Shown: piece by piece, positions 43,320 to 54,412 of the stretch | How the letters are laid out: every line of letters starts with the position of its first letter | How positions within the stretch are numbered: the first letter of the stretch is position 1 | NCBI GenBank assembly: GCA_963585895.1 | Contig: OY757917.1 | Span: 105,045,156-105,109,155, forward strand | Length of the DNA stretch: 64,000 nucleotides | Source of the DNA: Sepioteuthis lessoniana | Lineage: Eukaryota; Mollusca; Cephalopoda; Myopsida; Loliginidae | Direction of reading: 5' to 3' | Made by a program: the position numbers and the translations under genes | Notes under the pieces: model-generated | Seen by the model: the letters and a program-made list of their open reading frames with translations, nothing else | What the model was told of the DNA's origin: nothing | Databases searched by the model: none

Positions 43320-44584
43320 TCAAATAAAATATATAATCACAGTGAGTTAAATATTATGCATGAAAACTATACTTTTTTGAAGTTATTTTTACAGGTAAAT
43401 GATGTATTATTATATAGTCATCCACGTATTTCACTGATTTTCTCAAGGCTTATCTCATTGTTAAAAATTGCTGCTAACTTGACTGTGAAGTATTCTTTGC
43501 AAAGATTGGTTTATTGGCGACAAGCTGATAGAGGTAACGAGTTTTTATCATGAACAATACAGATATAGAAAATGAAAGTAAAAGGGACAGGACAAAGACA
43601 AGGGGTTATGATGAGAAAATAACATTGAAAAGAAAAAGAATGATTTCGCCAGGTAAATAGAAAAAGTGGAACGAAAAATAAAATGAAGAAAGAAAACTCA
43701 CCAGAAAGTAGAAAAGAGTAAGAAGAAAATAGAAGAGATATTTGTTCAAATGAAAAATAAATAATCAAACAAAAAAGTTCTAAGCCTCATCCAAGCTTTA
43801 GATTAGTCGTACAACACCCACTTTTTAAGGGCCTCACCTGCATCGATATTAAGGCATAAATCTGAATTAGTTTTTTCTAGTTTTATAAGAAGTGATAGCG
43901 TGTTGCTACAACAAAAATGTTCAGCTACAACTCTTCATTCAGGGTGATGCTTTTTGAATGACTCTCGTATAGTGACAAAACAAATAAAGCAATAGAACAA
44001 AAGAAAAAAAAATGTTCACAGTAAATAATCTAAAAGATTTTAGTAAGAAATATAAGGAAACTGTTAAAAATGACTGAAAGAAAAGAATAAATAAAACAAG
44101 AAAAATAATGATAATAAAAAAAGGAAGATATGGAAGAGAAAGAAAAATGCTGGAAAATGAAATGTACAAAATAAAATATCAGAAAATCTTTTAAAATCAT
44201 GTATAAATATACAGAAAAAAAATGAAAAGCAAATAAAAAAAAGAAACTTATTTATAATTACATTAAAACATTTTTGAAATATATATATATATATATATTT
44301 AATTTGTGTTCGTCTTTCGAAAGGGCACGTTCAGATAAAGTAAACTGATTTAATGGCAGATTAAAAAAATCATGGAACTAATTTCCTTATCAAAATGGGA
44401 ATCAACCTGAGAATTGCAGAGACATATTACGATACAATGTGAAGACGAAGTTATTAGGAAGTTAATAATATTGCACAAAGTATCTTTATACGATATTTAA
44501 TTGGATTTTTTTTTATTTCAAGTAATCTTTCGGCTAAGATAAATATGTGGAGTCGATATAGGTATTAGACCGAGTGGGCAGGAT
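43320..44584. other. Adenine-rich stretch without recognised feature
   Basis: Between 43550 and 44270 the plus strand is rich in AAAGAA-type sequence, giving spurious Phe/Leu-rich minus ORFs at 43511-43768 and 43939-44169. A (TA)n lies at 44280-44300. The ORF 43152-43553 starts in the mariner end and runs into flank; it is not a gene. Confidence 0.5.
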
Positions 44585-44900
44585 CTGTCAGTCGGTATTT
44601 AAAATACATTGACTGTAATTCTTGTAGATGATAAGACCTCCTTTACAACTTATAGTGAAGTTCTCGTTTTGTAGATCTTGGGACTATGTAGTGTCTTTTC
44701 ATTGCCATTACTCGCCGCTACACTCTGACCCAGAGTGATACTAAACCCTCAAGGACCAATCTATCGATCAAATAGATTTGTTTTTAAAATTATTAGATTA
44801 GAATATTTAGAACCATATGAATGTGTAAATTATTTGTATTAAAAGTGGTTACTTGAAGCTAGAATTATTTATGTAAGATTATACGTGACTTGATGCCAGA
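44585..44900 (+). repeat. Family F repeat, decayed
   Basis: CTGTCAGTCGGTATTTAAAA, TACATTGACTGTAATTC, TTGCCATTACTCGCCGCTAC, CCCTCAAGGACCAATC and ATCAAATAGATTTG keep F order. The motif array is worn. Confidence 0.5.
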
Positions 44901-44956
44901 TTACTGAGCGCAAACAGATGATTATTATCAAATAGAAACAATTGCTTGAAGCAATA

Positions 44957-45170
44957 TAAAGTAAAAGTAGTTGTCTCCCTATACTCGAGGGTGACCCGAT
45001 GGATCCCTTTTCAATAGCTATAACACCGAGGTGTAGGAGAGGGCGTTTCTCCTTTCCCTGGATTGCTCCACTTTGATACGTACCTTATACTGCTGAGTGT
45101 TAAGCAAGGAGGTATCAAGTACCATTTTTAAAGTTTCTGGTATGACACGACTTGGGATTGAAGCAATATA
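44957..45170 (-). repeat. SINE-C, head truncated
   Basis: ACTCGAGGGTGACCCGATGG, CCCTTTTCAATAGCTATAAC, CCCTGGATTGCTCCACTTTG and GGTATCAAGTACCATTTTTA match the complement of SINE-C. It stops at GACACGACTTGGGATTGAA. Confidence 0.8.
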
Positions 45171-45269
45171 ATAATGTATAATTCATTTGTATTAGGTCGG
45201 AATACTTTAAACAAAACAGCTGTTTGCAAATTATTTCTGTTTGATGGGAATACTTGATATTTTATACGG

Positions 45270-45500
45270 GGGTGTCCTCGTGGTGTTATGGTTAAAGCGG
45301 TGGACTGCGGAATCGTAGTCCGCGAGTTCGCACTCCAGTCGCGCTATTACATTCACTTTCGGGCAAATACCCTTGGGAAAGGTATGAACCCCCTTATCCT
45401 CCCAGCTATGGGTTAAATAGCACCACTACTGTTCTTCTAAGAGAATGGCTTTGGCATTAAATAACCTAAAAAGAGTTGATATGCCATTAAACAAAGAACG
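45270..45500 (+). repeat. SINE-D, full length
   Basis: The tRNA-like head is GGTGTCCTCGTGGTGTTATG, then GTTAAAGCGGTGGACTGCGG, with B box GAGTTCGCACTCC (45324-45336). The body is ACATTCACTTTCGGGCAAAT, CCCTTGGGAAAGGTATGAAC and CCTCCCAGCTATGGGTTAAA, with tail TTTGGCATTAAATAACCTA and GTTGATATGCCATTAAAC. It shares CCCTTGGGAAAGGTATGAA and CAGCTATGGGT with SINE-A, so the two are sister families. Near-identical to the copy at 50414. Confidence 0.9.
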
Positions 45501-45582
45501 AATTGATATTTTATGTCTTCAAAATACCTTAAGAAACAACTGTACAAAAGTGAGAATATAAACATACAATAAACACGATTTG

Positions 45583-45875
45583 GAGGTACCCGTGGTGTAA
45601 TGGTTATCGTCGTAGGAAATGGACACGGCGACACGAGTTCAAATCCTGGACGAGACTGATTGCATTTCACATTGCACTAATACCCTAGGGAAAGGTATGA
45701 ATCCAATTATTCTCCCTCCAGCTATGGGTAAATAGTAGGACAGACTAGGTTCTTCGGCCTTGGTGAGGCAACTAGTCTAGGAGAAGGAAAACTCTGAATT
45801 CAAACCTGTTAAACTCCGCTTAAAAATTTACTTTGTGTCATATCCTGCCTGAACGGAGGGTTTGGTAAATATCAT
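45583..45875 (+). repeat. SINE-A, intact-looking copy
   Basis: Head ACCCGTGGTGTAATGGTTAT, B box GAGTTCAAATCCTGG. The body is nearly identical to 18886-19178, through ACTCTGAATTCAAACCTGTT to TGTGTCATATCCTGCCTGAA and GGTAAATAT. It lies about 80 bases after a SINE-D in the same orientation. Confidence 0.9.
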
Positions 45876-45904
45876 AAATATGATTCTCGAACCTCTAGGC
45901 ATGC

Positions 45905-45956
45905 TTAAAAACAAAAGACGGTTTGACATGCCATTAAAATCAATCAATCAATTGAA
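45905..45956 (+). repeat. SINE-type tail with (ATCA)n end
   Basis: GACGGTTTGACATGCCATTA, AAATCAATCAATCAATTG. It is the shared SINE-D/F-type tail with a different end repeat. A reverse copy (TGATTGATTGATTTTAACGG, then CATTTCAACCC) lies at 49553-49590. Confidence 0.55.
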
Positions 45957-46625
45957 AGGTCGGAATTCTAAACTAATGCTGTTGTTGAATGTTTTCTATT
46001 CTTTGAAAAATATCTTTTTATTTTTTCTCACATGAATGGCTGATTATATTCAAAATGGTTTCACATAGTTTTTTTTTAAGTGAAACAGATCACTATTGTT
46101 TGTTTTTGCTTCATTTATACATTTTCTTATTGTATATACTGTAGTGTTGTGGGCGTCTCGAAGAAAGTTGGTGAAGAAAAAAAATGAGATGCAGAGGTGA
46201 CGACGAATGGTCGAAGAAAAATCTCACTTTATTATCGATAACTGTAACTAATTCTGGTGACCAGCTGTCAGGTCGACAACAGAATGTCAATCGCAATAAC
46301 TCTCATGGTCGGTGCGAGAGACGGTCACACAGGAGTGAAAGGATTTTTGTCAAGTGACTGTTACTTAATCAATTGGAGTACGATAAGAAACGACCTTAAT
46401 TGGGGGGGCCAGCAACCCTTCAAAAGGGTTTGATAAAAATCTGTAAAAAGAATAGACCTTTCCCTTGTCGACTTGAAAATGCTACTTCACATCACCCTGC
46501 TTTGGGGACAAGACTAGAACAAATTAGGAATATTGAGAATAAAACGAGTGGGATTTTTCTGTAACCACTTATTTGAATTTTTTTCTTAATTTCGTCGTCA
46601 TCTTATCTCAACTTTTAATGCTTAC
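45957..46625. other. No recognised feature
   Basis: Slightly GC-richer patch at 46150-46450, unassigned. No ORF with a domain. Confidence 0.4.
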
Positions 46626-46895
46626 TAACCGGCTCATTGGCCTAGTGGGTAGAGTGTTAGGCAATGGTCTGGGAGACCTGAATTCAATCCCATGTCGTGT
46701 CATACCAAAGACTTTAAAAATGGTACTTGATACCTCCTTGCTTAACACTCAGCTGTAAAAGGTACGTGTCAAGGGTAAAGTGGAGCAATCCAGGGAAAGG
46801 AGAAGCGCCCTCTCCAACACCTCGGTGTTGTAGCTATTGAAAAGGGAGCCTTCTGGTTGCCCTCGACTACGGTCGCCGATTTTACTTACTTTTAT
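46626..46895 (+). repeat. SINE-C, full length
   Basis: Head AACCGGCTCATTGGCCTAGT, GGGTAGAGTG, B box-like GAATTCAATCCC, body TACCAAAGACTTTAAAAATG, GGTACGTGTCAAGGGTAAAG, TGGAGCAATCCAGGGAAAGG, end CTACGGTCGCCGATTTTACT and TACTT. The plus ORF 46573-46758 is a shadow. Confidence 0.9.
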
Positions 46896-46974
46896 GATCA
46901 TTACTATCACCAAGGTGTGCTGACATCACACATTTCATTGATTCTGTTATTTTGACTGTCAGACTGTCTCTCTC

Positions 46975-47450
46975 GCAATTCGTCTCGATCAGCCTTCGTA
47001 CTTGTTAAGTCCTTTAGATGGCATCCAGTGTCTAAACAAAGCTGATGAATATAAATTTTTGATGGCCTGCCAACACTGGTTTGTCTATATATAGTAGTCC
47101 ATCGTGGAAAGTTGCTTTTGAGCTGAGCCTAATTTCGTCAGGTGTCTTTTTGATCTTATTTGAGATAAGAATTAATTAGTTGTAAAGTTGCTGCCTTTGA
47201 GTACTGCTCCCAGGATTACATCATTTTTTGTGGTTACCAGCTAGCCCTTTCTTCAGGCGTTTCTTCAAGTCTCGGTGATGAAACCATATAATAGCACTGA
47301 CACGGATATAGGTTGGATGAATTCCCTTTTTATTTTATTAGGGAGAACAAATTTCCGTATGTTTGATTACCTGCCAATATAGTCCATTCTTAAACCGACG
47401 CATACGTCGACATGGCTTTCCGTAGATGAAATTTTTCTGCAGAAAAATAT
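46975..47450 (-). pseudogene. RTE-like LINE RT, 3' part (relic)
   Basis: The minus strand reads STESHVDVCVGL, then the block before VSVLLYGFITET, a worn KKRLKKG equivalent, WQAIKNLYSSALF and weak C-terminal matches. It is collinear with STEKDIETRL...SILLYGCTTWT...MYIQQLC of the copy at 31682-32530. Stops and shifts throughout. Confidence 0.6.
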
Positions 47451-47934
47451 GAGCTAATCTCCTCATTTCAGAAGATTGGGTTGTACATGTCATTTAAAAA
47501 GTGAAAAAGTCAAAATAAATAGTTCTGCAAAGGGAAATCACTCGCATTTATTAAAAGTGCTTGTCTGAAAAATAATAGAGGATTTTATTGCCTGCTTAGA
47601 ATTAGCAATTATTTCGCTAACATCGTAATATATTGACAATATAACAGCTTTTGGTAAATGAGCGTTACTGAGAGATCAATTTATCTGAGAGACCAAGGTA
47701 AAAAAAAAATCATGGGTCTTCACGCTGCGAATATACTAACTTCTCAAAACGTTTTACCATTAGTTTTTCGTGAAATATTATGATAAAACATATGAACCAA
47801 ATCGTCATTAATATATTAAGATGATCTTCATGTTTAAAACTTTGATTTTTAAAGATAAGCCGTATTTATAAAGAAAAAAAAAGTGTAAAATTGTCTTGTG
47901 CGCTTTCAGTTTCTTTCTTTACTTGTAATTAAAT
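47451..47934. other. No recognised feature
   Basis: AT-rich, ORF-poor. Confidence 0.45.
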
Positions 47935-48320
47935 GATGGGTTATTTAATGAAAATCTATCTTTGTAAAAGGACAGTAATGGTGCTATTTGAATCACTGCT
48001 TGCAGATTAAGAATTTCATACCTTTCGCATAGTTATTAGCTTGAAAGTGAACGTATGTTGGTTTTTTTATTTAATGGCATATCGACCTTCTTGGGTTACT
48101 ATTATCAAATCTTTACTTTTTTTTAGAAGAACAGAGGTTATACTATTCAACCCAAAAGAAGTGTATTTGTCCGAAAATGACCGGTATAGGCCGACACGAG
48201 TTCGAACTCCTGTACTTCGATTCCGCAGTCCAATGCTTTAACCATTACACCACAAGGACACCTGCCGAAATGGAACGCAAATAGCACAATTAGAATTTGA
48301 ACTTGTTTACTTCGCTGTAA
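47935..48320 (-). repeat. SINE-D host copy, split by a nested SINE-D
   Basis: The 3' half (GGGTTATTTAATGAAAATC to CTTGAAAGTGAACGTA, ending 48055) and the head (GAAATGGAACGCAAATAGCA onward, from 48267) form one SINE-D with a second copy inserted between. The interrupted sequence is duplicated as GAAAGTGAACGTA (48043-48055) and GAAATGGAACGCA (48267-48279), 10 of 13 matching. Confidence 0.75.
48056..48266 (-). repeat. Nested SINE-D
   Basis: Complete copy on the complement: tail TTTAATGGCATATCGACC, body TAGAAGAACAGAGGTTATAC, B box GAGTTCGAACTCC at 48199-48211, head GCAGTCCAATGCTTTAACCA and CACCACAAGGACACC. Same orientation as its host. Confidence 0.8.
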
Positions 48321-48489
48321 CTGTCCAGCGTGTTTGCCATGGAGGCCATGGAGACTCCCAGCAGACTAGTAAAGAGTATCATGTTAATATCAAAATTAAA
48401 AAATTTCATGACAAAATAGGAAATACGACCAGTTGGTAGGACATAGAAGTCGCTGAAAATATCCTGTGCAGCGTGGTCAGACACCCCCA

Positions 48490-49552
48490 CTAAAAAAAGG
48501 TGTCCTGAGCATGAAACTAAGCTATATCTGCTGAAGAAGCTCCAAATCTGAAGATATTTAAATTGACAAGTGTCCCTTTATTACAATTTCTCACAGCTCC
48601 AATTTGACCGGGTTTACAGTTCACATTAAGATCCTATATATGTGTCAAATAGATATATCTAAAAAGTATTCCTATTCGATAATATCACCTCCTCAGGAAC
48701 ACCTACAGAAAATTGTAAATATGGACATACAATGAATAGGATTCCCTAACCACTAGGCATAAAGTAATTCCAGACCAGTTAAAATGACATTAAGATTAAT
48801 TAGTTTATTTATTAATTAAACTGAAAATACAAACAAGACAGTATAGAAGAAAAGATTAGAAAATTCCAAAGTGAGAAGCGAAGACAATAATGAAAACAGC
48901 CTCATGAGACCAACAAAATAATTTACAGACGATATTAAAGTATATAGGCTATTTTTCCGTTTTCCCACCAAATCCGAATTGACATGAAGTATATTGATGT
49001 ATATAGTGTTACGAAGAGGAAATATTTAGAGAACAACCGGATTTATATTGATGGCAGCTTGCAGAGTGAGAAGAAAAAAAGGTATGTAGACAGTGCACAA
49101 TACAAAGGTATATACAGACATGATAAATATGACACCGTCAATCATGTAATATGAATGAATGCCGAAACAGACATTTTGGTCTGAAGGAATAAAGAAACAG
49201 ACATTAATAGGTAGAAATTGGACAAATAACTGATATTTGACAATGTAAGCCATTTCTTTATATATGAACCAGAATATTCCTCAGGAATCAAGAAAATAAA
49301 AAAAAGTAAAATAAAAATCCATAAGCCTTCTTTTATTGAAAATATATCTTCCTTTTCTCAAATCTGAACAAAAATCAAAAAAATACTTGAGTCCAGAAAA
49401 GAGCTTAGAAAAGTATTGAAAATAACGAAAAATTTATAAAATTCTTAAAAGCTCAATGAAAAATGTTGGCAATTTAACTTTTGAGCATGATACAACTGTT
49501 ATACTGGTACTATCAAATATCTTTCTTATGTAAACATTCCTGAGATTGATTA
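48490..49552. other. AT-rich stretch without recognised feature
   Basis: Short ORFs on both strands with no domain. Confidence 0.45.
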
Positions 49553-49669
49553 GCTGATTGATTGATTTTAACGGCATTTCAACCCTTCTAGGGTTTTATT
49601 ATACCCTGACGTTAGGGAATCTTGTTCACTGTATGGTAATATTTACAATTTTGTTGTTATTCATATTTA

Positions 49670-49952
49670 CCAACCCCTCTGTTCGGGCAGGATATGACAC
49701 ACGGTCAATTTTTAAGCGGAGTTTAACAGGTTTGAATTCACAGTTTTCCTTCTCCTAGACTAGTTGCCTCACCAAGGCTGAAGAAATCAGTCTGTTCTAC
49801 TATTTACCCATAGCTGGAGGGAGAATAATTGGATTCATACCTTTCCCAAGGGTATTAGTGCGATGTGAAATGCAATCGGTCTCGTCCAGGATTTGAACTC
49901 GTATCACCGTGTCCATTTCCTATGACGATAATCATTACAACACGGACACCTC
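49670..49952 (-). repeat. SINE-A, intact-looking copy
   Basis: The complement is full length, from ATTTACCAACCCCTCTGTTC through GTTTGAATTCACAGTTTTCC, CCCATAGCTGGAGGGAGAAT and CCTTTCCCAAGGGTATTAGT to B box AGGATTTGAACTCG and CATTACAACACGGACACC. The head thus reads GGTGTCCGTGTTGTAATG. Confidence 0.9.
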
Positions 49953-50017
49953 CAATTTTGTTGTTATTAAAGAGTTTTTACACTGGGTGCTAATCAACGC
50001 GAATTTAAAAAAAAAGA

Positions 50018-50245
50018 CCTATAGATAGGACCCTCATAAGTACTATCAATCCAAGTCAAAGTGGATCTGGGAGTAATGGCAATGAAGGTGTACTCATCTC
50101 AATTCAGATCTCGAGAACTGGAGACTTATCATTAGATATTGTTTAGCATCATACTTTGATCAATTGTTCTTTTGACGACTCTTGATTTTCTGCTGGATTT
50201 CCAGTCAGCATATTCTAAAACCAGCTGACAAAGCAGTCGGAAACA
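50018..50245 (-). repeat. Family F repeat, 5' part
   Basis: ACCTATAGATAGGACCCTC, AAGTGGATCTGGGAGTAATG, GGAGACTTATCATTAGAT and CAGTCAGCATATTCTAAAAC follow the complement of the F core and head. No motif array is attached. Confidence 0.6.
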
Positions 50246-50413
50246 TTGTTTAGCTCAACAAGACAATAGATTGTTCAAAAGACTCATGTTAATGTGTATG
50301 CATAGAAGAAAAATAAAGAAAAATTAATCATGAATTATGAATATAGAGATATCTAATACATCTTTAAAAAGTCGCTTGTCTGCACAAAGTAGAAAAAAAG
50401 GTTGAAATAGCTG

Positions 50414-50645
50414 GGGGTGGTCCTCGTGGTGTAATCGTTAAAGCAATGGACTGTGGAATCGTAATAAGTGAGTTCCTACTACAGTCGCGCTATTACGTTC
50501 ACTTTCGGCCAAATACCCTTGGGAAAGGTATGAACCCCCTTATCCTCCCAGCTATCGGTTATAGAGTGTCACTACTGTTCTTCTAGGAGAATAGCTTTGG
50601 CATTAAATAACCTACAAAGGTTGATATGCCATTAAACAAAGAAAC
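50414..50645 (+). repeat. SINE-D, full length
   Basis: Head GGTGGTCCTCGTGGTGTAAT, GTTAAAGCAATGGACTGTGG, altered B box GAGTTCCTACTACAG, body CCCTTGGGAAAGGTATGAAC, tail TTTGGCATTAAATAACCTAC and AAAGGTTGATATGCCATTAA, then AACAAAGAAACC. Confidence 0.9.
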
Positions 50646-51754
50646 CAAACTAAATTAGCGTAATTATTCATGGATTACACGTTAGTTCAGAATACGTATA
50701 TCTGTAAAATAATTATTTTATCAATAAATAGTTTTCTAGTTACAGTTTGTAGTTGAAGGTTTTTGATTTGTAATGGTCAAAACCTCATTTTGCGTACAAA
50801 TCTCAACGCATGTGAAAAACAGTTGAAGTTTGTTTTAGATCAACTGTGAGCTAAAATTGTAAGATGAACAATTGAATAAATATCAGCGGATATTTAGAAA
50901 AGACGTGTCAATAAAAAGTTTTTATAATTACGTGTGACTAAAGTTAAAGAATAATTTGAAAAAAAAAATATAAGAAAAAATTTGATGACACTGCCAGTCA
51001 GAGTCAGAGTCAGAGTCAGAAGCAGGAAGAGAGCAGACTGCACACCGAGCAGACAACAAATGACGAATAGTCCCCGATGGCGGTGAGCGTCGATTGTAGT
51101 CGACAGCGCATGTTTACAGGAAGTGGCCGGTGCGAGGATAAAAATAATAACAATGTTTCTGTCTATATTTTCGTGTCGCACGTCTTATAGTCTTTGTCAG
51201 GCTAAATTAGTCGATGCATTCTTTTACATATCTTTCTCGTTTCGCTGACTGTTGTAAACGATGCAGTCCCAAATAAACTTTCCTGTCCTGCAACCAACAG
51301 CATCGTTTCGCTTCGTGTTGTGTCAGAACTTTCTATTTGGCACCGGTAATGATACACCTCTAAATTTGGGCGATGGATTCTGCTCAATAAATTCCCACGT
51401 GTATAATATGCACGGATATTTTAGAATTTGTAGCTTCAAAATTAAACCTGTATCTAACACTTATTCAACATTTTATCTGTTTCAAATCGATTAAGGATAA
51501 GCATTTATATTGTTTGTATTGTTTTGAAACATAATTTACTCAGTATTTACTACAATAGCATGGGCATGACCCAGAAATTTTGCAGTGATAATCTCACACT
51601 TGGGGAAACACAATTGTAAATAATTATATATTTCCGTGGCTTTTGGCCATTGCACTGTTGCAGCGTGAAACAGAAATATCTATTACATATAAGTTAGTTT
51701 GAACCATAGTAACACGAAGGTCCTACAATGAATGGGGTAATTCTTATAAGGACT
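50646..51754. other. No recognised gene
   Basis: Includes a short tandem run of AGAGTC units (50999-51018) and a GC-richer patch 51050-51420 with opposing short ORFs (50894-51181, 51202-51387, 51261-51494). None has a domain. An unassigned repeat or a host exon fragment cannot be excluded. Confidence 0.35.
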
Positions 51755-51960
51755 CTTGTTTGGTTTCTTTGTTTTGCATACTCATATGCAGATGCATGCA
51801 GAAACATATTCAACACAATAACGACGAGTGAACACAGTTCTTTAGAAAAATATACTTCTCACTTTATTCGAAAGGGTTGTGTGTGAGAGGTGAGTTGGAG
51901 AAAGAACAGAACTGTGCTACTGGAGTTCGAACCTGTGTACTACTCAAAGTCCAGTATGTG
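51755..51960 (-). repeat. SINE-D ends enclosing a family E fragment
   Basis: GTTTGGTTTCTTTGTTTT (51759-51776) is a SINE-D tail. GTGCTACTGGAGTTCGAACC (from 51914) is a SINE-D B-box region. Between them, 51778-51910 is family E, with the AATAAAG signal on the minus strand and GTTTCTGCATGCATCTGC. Insertion with deletion or recombination must have joined them. Confidence 0.55.
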
Positions 51961-51981
51961 AGCCTGGGGTCTCCTCTCTAT

Positions 51982-52280
51982 GGAGATAGCAATAGGAAGC
52001 ACTTTACAGTTCCTTATTTTTCAAGCTAATCAATAATTACGGGTGCATTCCTGTCTCAGAAGACCGTCAGGATGTCCTTCTTCACTGAGCGCTGTACCCA
52101 TAATTTTTACTTTATCGGAGAGTCAATATTTTTTCACTTCAGGAATTATTTTTTCGATACAGTCTTGTCGCGACAAATCCTTGTGCAGTTCTTTTATAAA
52201 TATTTCGTTGACTAAAACATGACTCTTGATACACAGCGTATCATTTCTATAAATAAATCATAGGTACTTAGGGGGAAAAT
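51982..52280. repeat. Unclassified repeat, pair member 2
   Basis: AATAGGAAGCACT, CAGAAGACCGTCAGGATGTC, CTTCACTGAGCGCTGTAC and GACTAAAACATGACTCTTG align with 41985-42284. Minus-strand frames here read TALSEEGHPDGLLRQE. I cannot name the family. Confidence 0.5.
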
Positions 52281-53354
52281 ACTTGTGCAATTCTTACAAC
52301 TGAAAACCATACTTCATCACTTTAACATATTCGTTATAGTTTAGCCCTTTCACAAAGAAGTAACTCATCATATCCTACCAGACACAGAGTATAACTTTTT
52401 GGGATGTAGTCCTAGTTGATGCAATCTCCCTTTTTCCCATGGTACCATATATATTGTCATTTAAGCTGGATATGATTAAATAGAACCCATTTTTCATTGC
52501 TAACATTGATTCTCCAATTTAAAGGTTCGGTAGCAAGTCAACTCTTCAATGATAAGCATAGAGCAAAAATTTGATTAAGCTGGGTATCAGTAAGATAATG
52601 AAGGATTAATTGACAAAATTTAGACACTTATACGAGCCCATGGAAGTTTTTCATAATCAAAGTCTGATATGTTTTTGGAACATTTTGCTAATTCTTGTGC
52701 AGTTTCCTAAATATTTATCTAATCCTCCCGATTGAAAGGAATTTCCATGTGAAATATTCAACGGTCGAATCCGACCAGTTCCATCATTATCATGTTCAGA
52801 CTTTTAAAGATTCATTTTCATTCAGAGAAAGAATTTATTTCGCAACTTTCTAAATGAAGAACACTGAGAATTCATGCTGCAAAAAAGCGTCTTGTATTGG
52901 CATGATGTTAATTCATTTTAAAAAAAGAAAATCGATGCAATATTTACGCACAATGACATTACGTAATCCACAAAACATTAACATGTACAGAGTAATAGTT
53001 ATTTTATCGTATATGGAGACAAATGCCCTCCAAGTGTTCATGTCAAAAATTCTGCAGGATTTTCCTTCCTGTCTCATATCCTGAATAAAGAAAAACATTT
53101 TAGAAAAACCGATTTTATTTCTATCTTTCCTATTTTTCAATATTTTGAATAAAGTATTTATTACTATATTAACTGTACTGGTTGTTGTATTCAAGTTTTC
53201 TTTTTTTAACAGTGTTAGCACCGAAATGCACTCTGTCCAGTCTCACCGGTTAACCTAACCTCCGTTCAGTTTGATGTTTAATAGGATGTCGGTCACCGGC
53301 TTTTATATGTCACTTAGCTTTTTGATATAAAAGTATTTGACCTTTCTATCACGT
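52281..53354. other. No recognised feature
   Basis: AT-rich. ORFs 52854-53084 and 52913-53221 overlap on opposite strands and have no domain. Confidence 0.45.
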
Positions 53355-53357
53355 TCA

Positions 53358-53595
53358 AAATGTGACACGGTCTCAACATTTAAGTTGCTTTGTATTCAAG
53401 GTTGTCCTTTTCTGTATCGCATCACGGATAAAGCGTCAGCCTATCCTACTATAAACCAATCGCTAGAAGCATATCAGAAGAGTTGAGTTGTTAGACTTTA
53501 GCATGAATTGAAATAGAAACCGCCACGTTCAAGATTTGAACTCGGGTCACCGAGATCATTTCCTACGAAGACAATCGTTGCAAAGCTAAAAAAAA
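53358..53595 (-). repeat. SINE-A copy, decayed
   Basis: TGTGACACGGTCTCAACATT, AACCAATCGCTAGAAGCATA, AGATTTGAACTCGGGTCACC and ATTTCCTACGAAGACAATCG match the complement of SINE-A ends and head. The middle is poorly kept. Confidence 0.6.
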
Positions 53596-53664
53596 AACCC
53601 TAGGAAAAAATTGGATTTACTGGAAATCAGAAGAATCGGGTAAATCCAGATGACAGCGATTTCA

Positions 53665-53796
53665 CTATCGGCAAGAATATTCAGAAGAATCCTGGAGACC
53701 TATTAGACTCGTTGTCAGTAAGATTCTACCAATGAAATCTGATGTGAAAATTTCCAGGGAGTGAAATAATAATAATAATGATAATAATAAAGGAGT
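53665..53796 (+). repeat. Endonuclease-type LINE 3' tip with (TAA)n tail
   Basis: AATATTCAGAAGAATCCTGG and GACCTATTAGACTCG match the last codons. ATCTGATGTGAAAATTTCC is the 3' UTR. The tail at 53766-53790 is TAATAA with one ATG unit. It is followed at once by the next fragment of the same family. Confidence 0.75.
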
Positions 53797-54412
53797 ATAA
53801 TGCAGCAAATTAGCACAAAGGGAGTATATAAGTCAAGACACGACTGGGTTGGCAAGGTGATCCACTGGGAAATGTGCAAGAAATTTAAATTTCACCATGC
53901 TAACAAATGGTATATGCACAACCCAGCACCTGTCCTAGAAAATGACACGCATAAACTCCGACGGGACTTTAGCATAAAAAGGGATCACCTAATCCCGGCT
54001 AGAAGACCAGACTTTATAATAATCAACAAAAAATAAGAGAATTTGCAAAATTGTCGACTTTGCTGTCCCGGCTGACCACAGAATAGATCTGAAGGAATGT
54101 GAAAAGAAGGATAAGTACCTCAACCTTGCTAGAGAATTGAAAAAGCTGTGGAACATGAAAGTAACGATTGTGCCAATTATGATTGGGGCTTTAGGCACAA
54201 TAACTAATGGATTATTAAAAGGCCTAGAGGACTTGGAATTTGGCGGATGGATTGAGACTATCCAAATGACGGCCTTGCTGAGAACGGCCAGAATCCTGAG
54301 ACGAGTCCTGGAGACTTGAGGAGACTTGCTGTCACTCAAACTCCCGTGAAAAAACCATCAGCTAACGCTGATGTGAAAAACTCTAATGAGTAATAATAAT
54401 AATAATAATCCG
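53797..54412 (+). pseudogene. Endonuclease-type LINE, C-terminal end (relic 2)
   Basis: The frame at 53800-54036 reads RHDWVGKVIHWEMCKKFKF, NKWYMHNPAPVLENDTHK and LIPARRPDFIIINKK. After a shift, KIVDFAVPADHRIDLKECEK, LARELKKLWNMKVTIVPI, GALGTI and TARILRRVLET to a TGA at 54317-54319. RRPD plus a downstream VD fits the restriction-like endonuclease signature. The 3' UTR has ATCAGCTAACGCTGAT, a perfect hairpin, and a (TAA)n tail at 54392-54409. The translated parts match relic 1 (14730-15322) closely. One frameshift and a missing N-terminal RT make it dead. Confidence 0.85.

Noticed and set aside
43511..44169. Phe/Leu-rich minus ORFs resembling membrane proteins
   Set aside because: They arise from adenine-rich plus-strand sequence (AAAGAA runs). 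No start context or conserved region.
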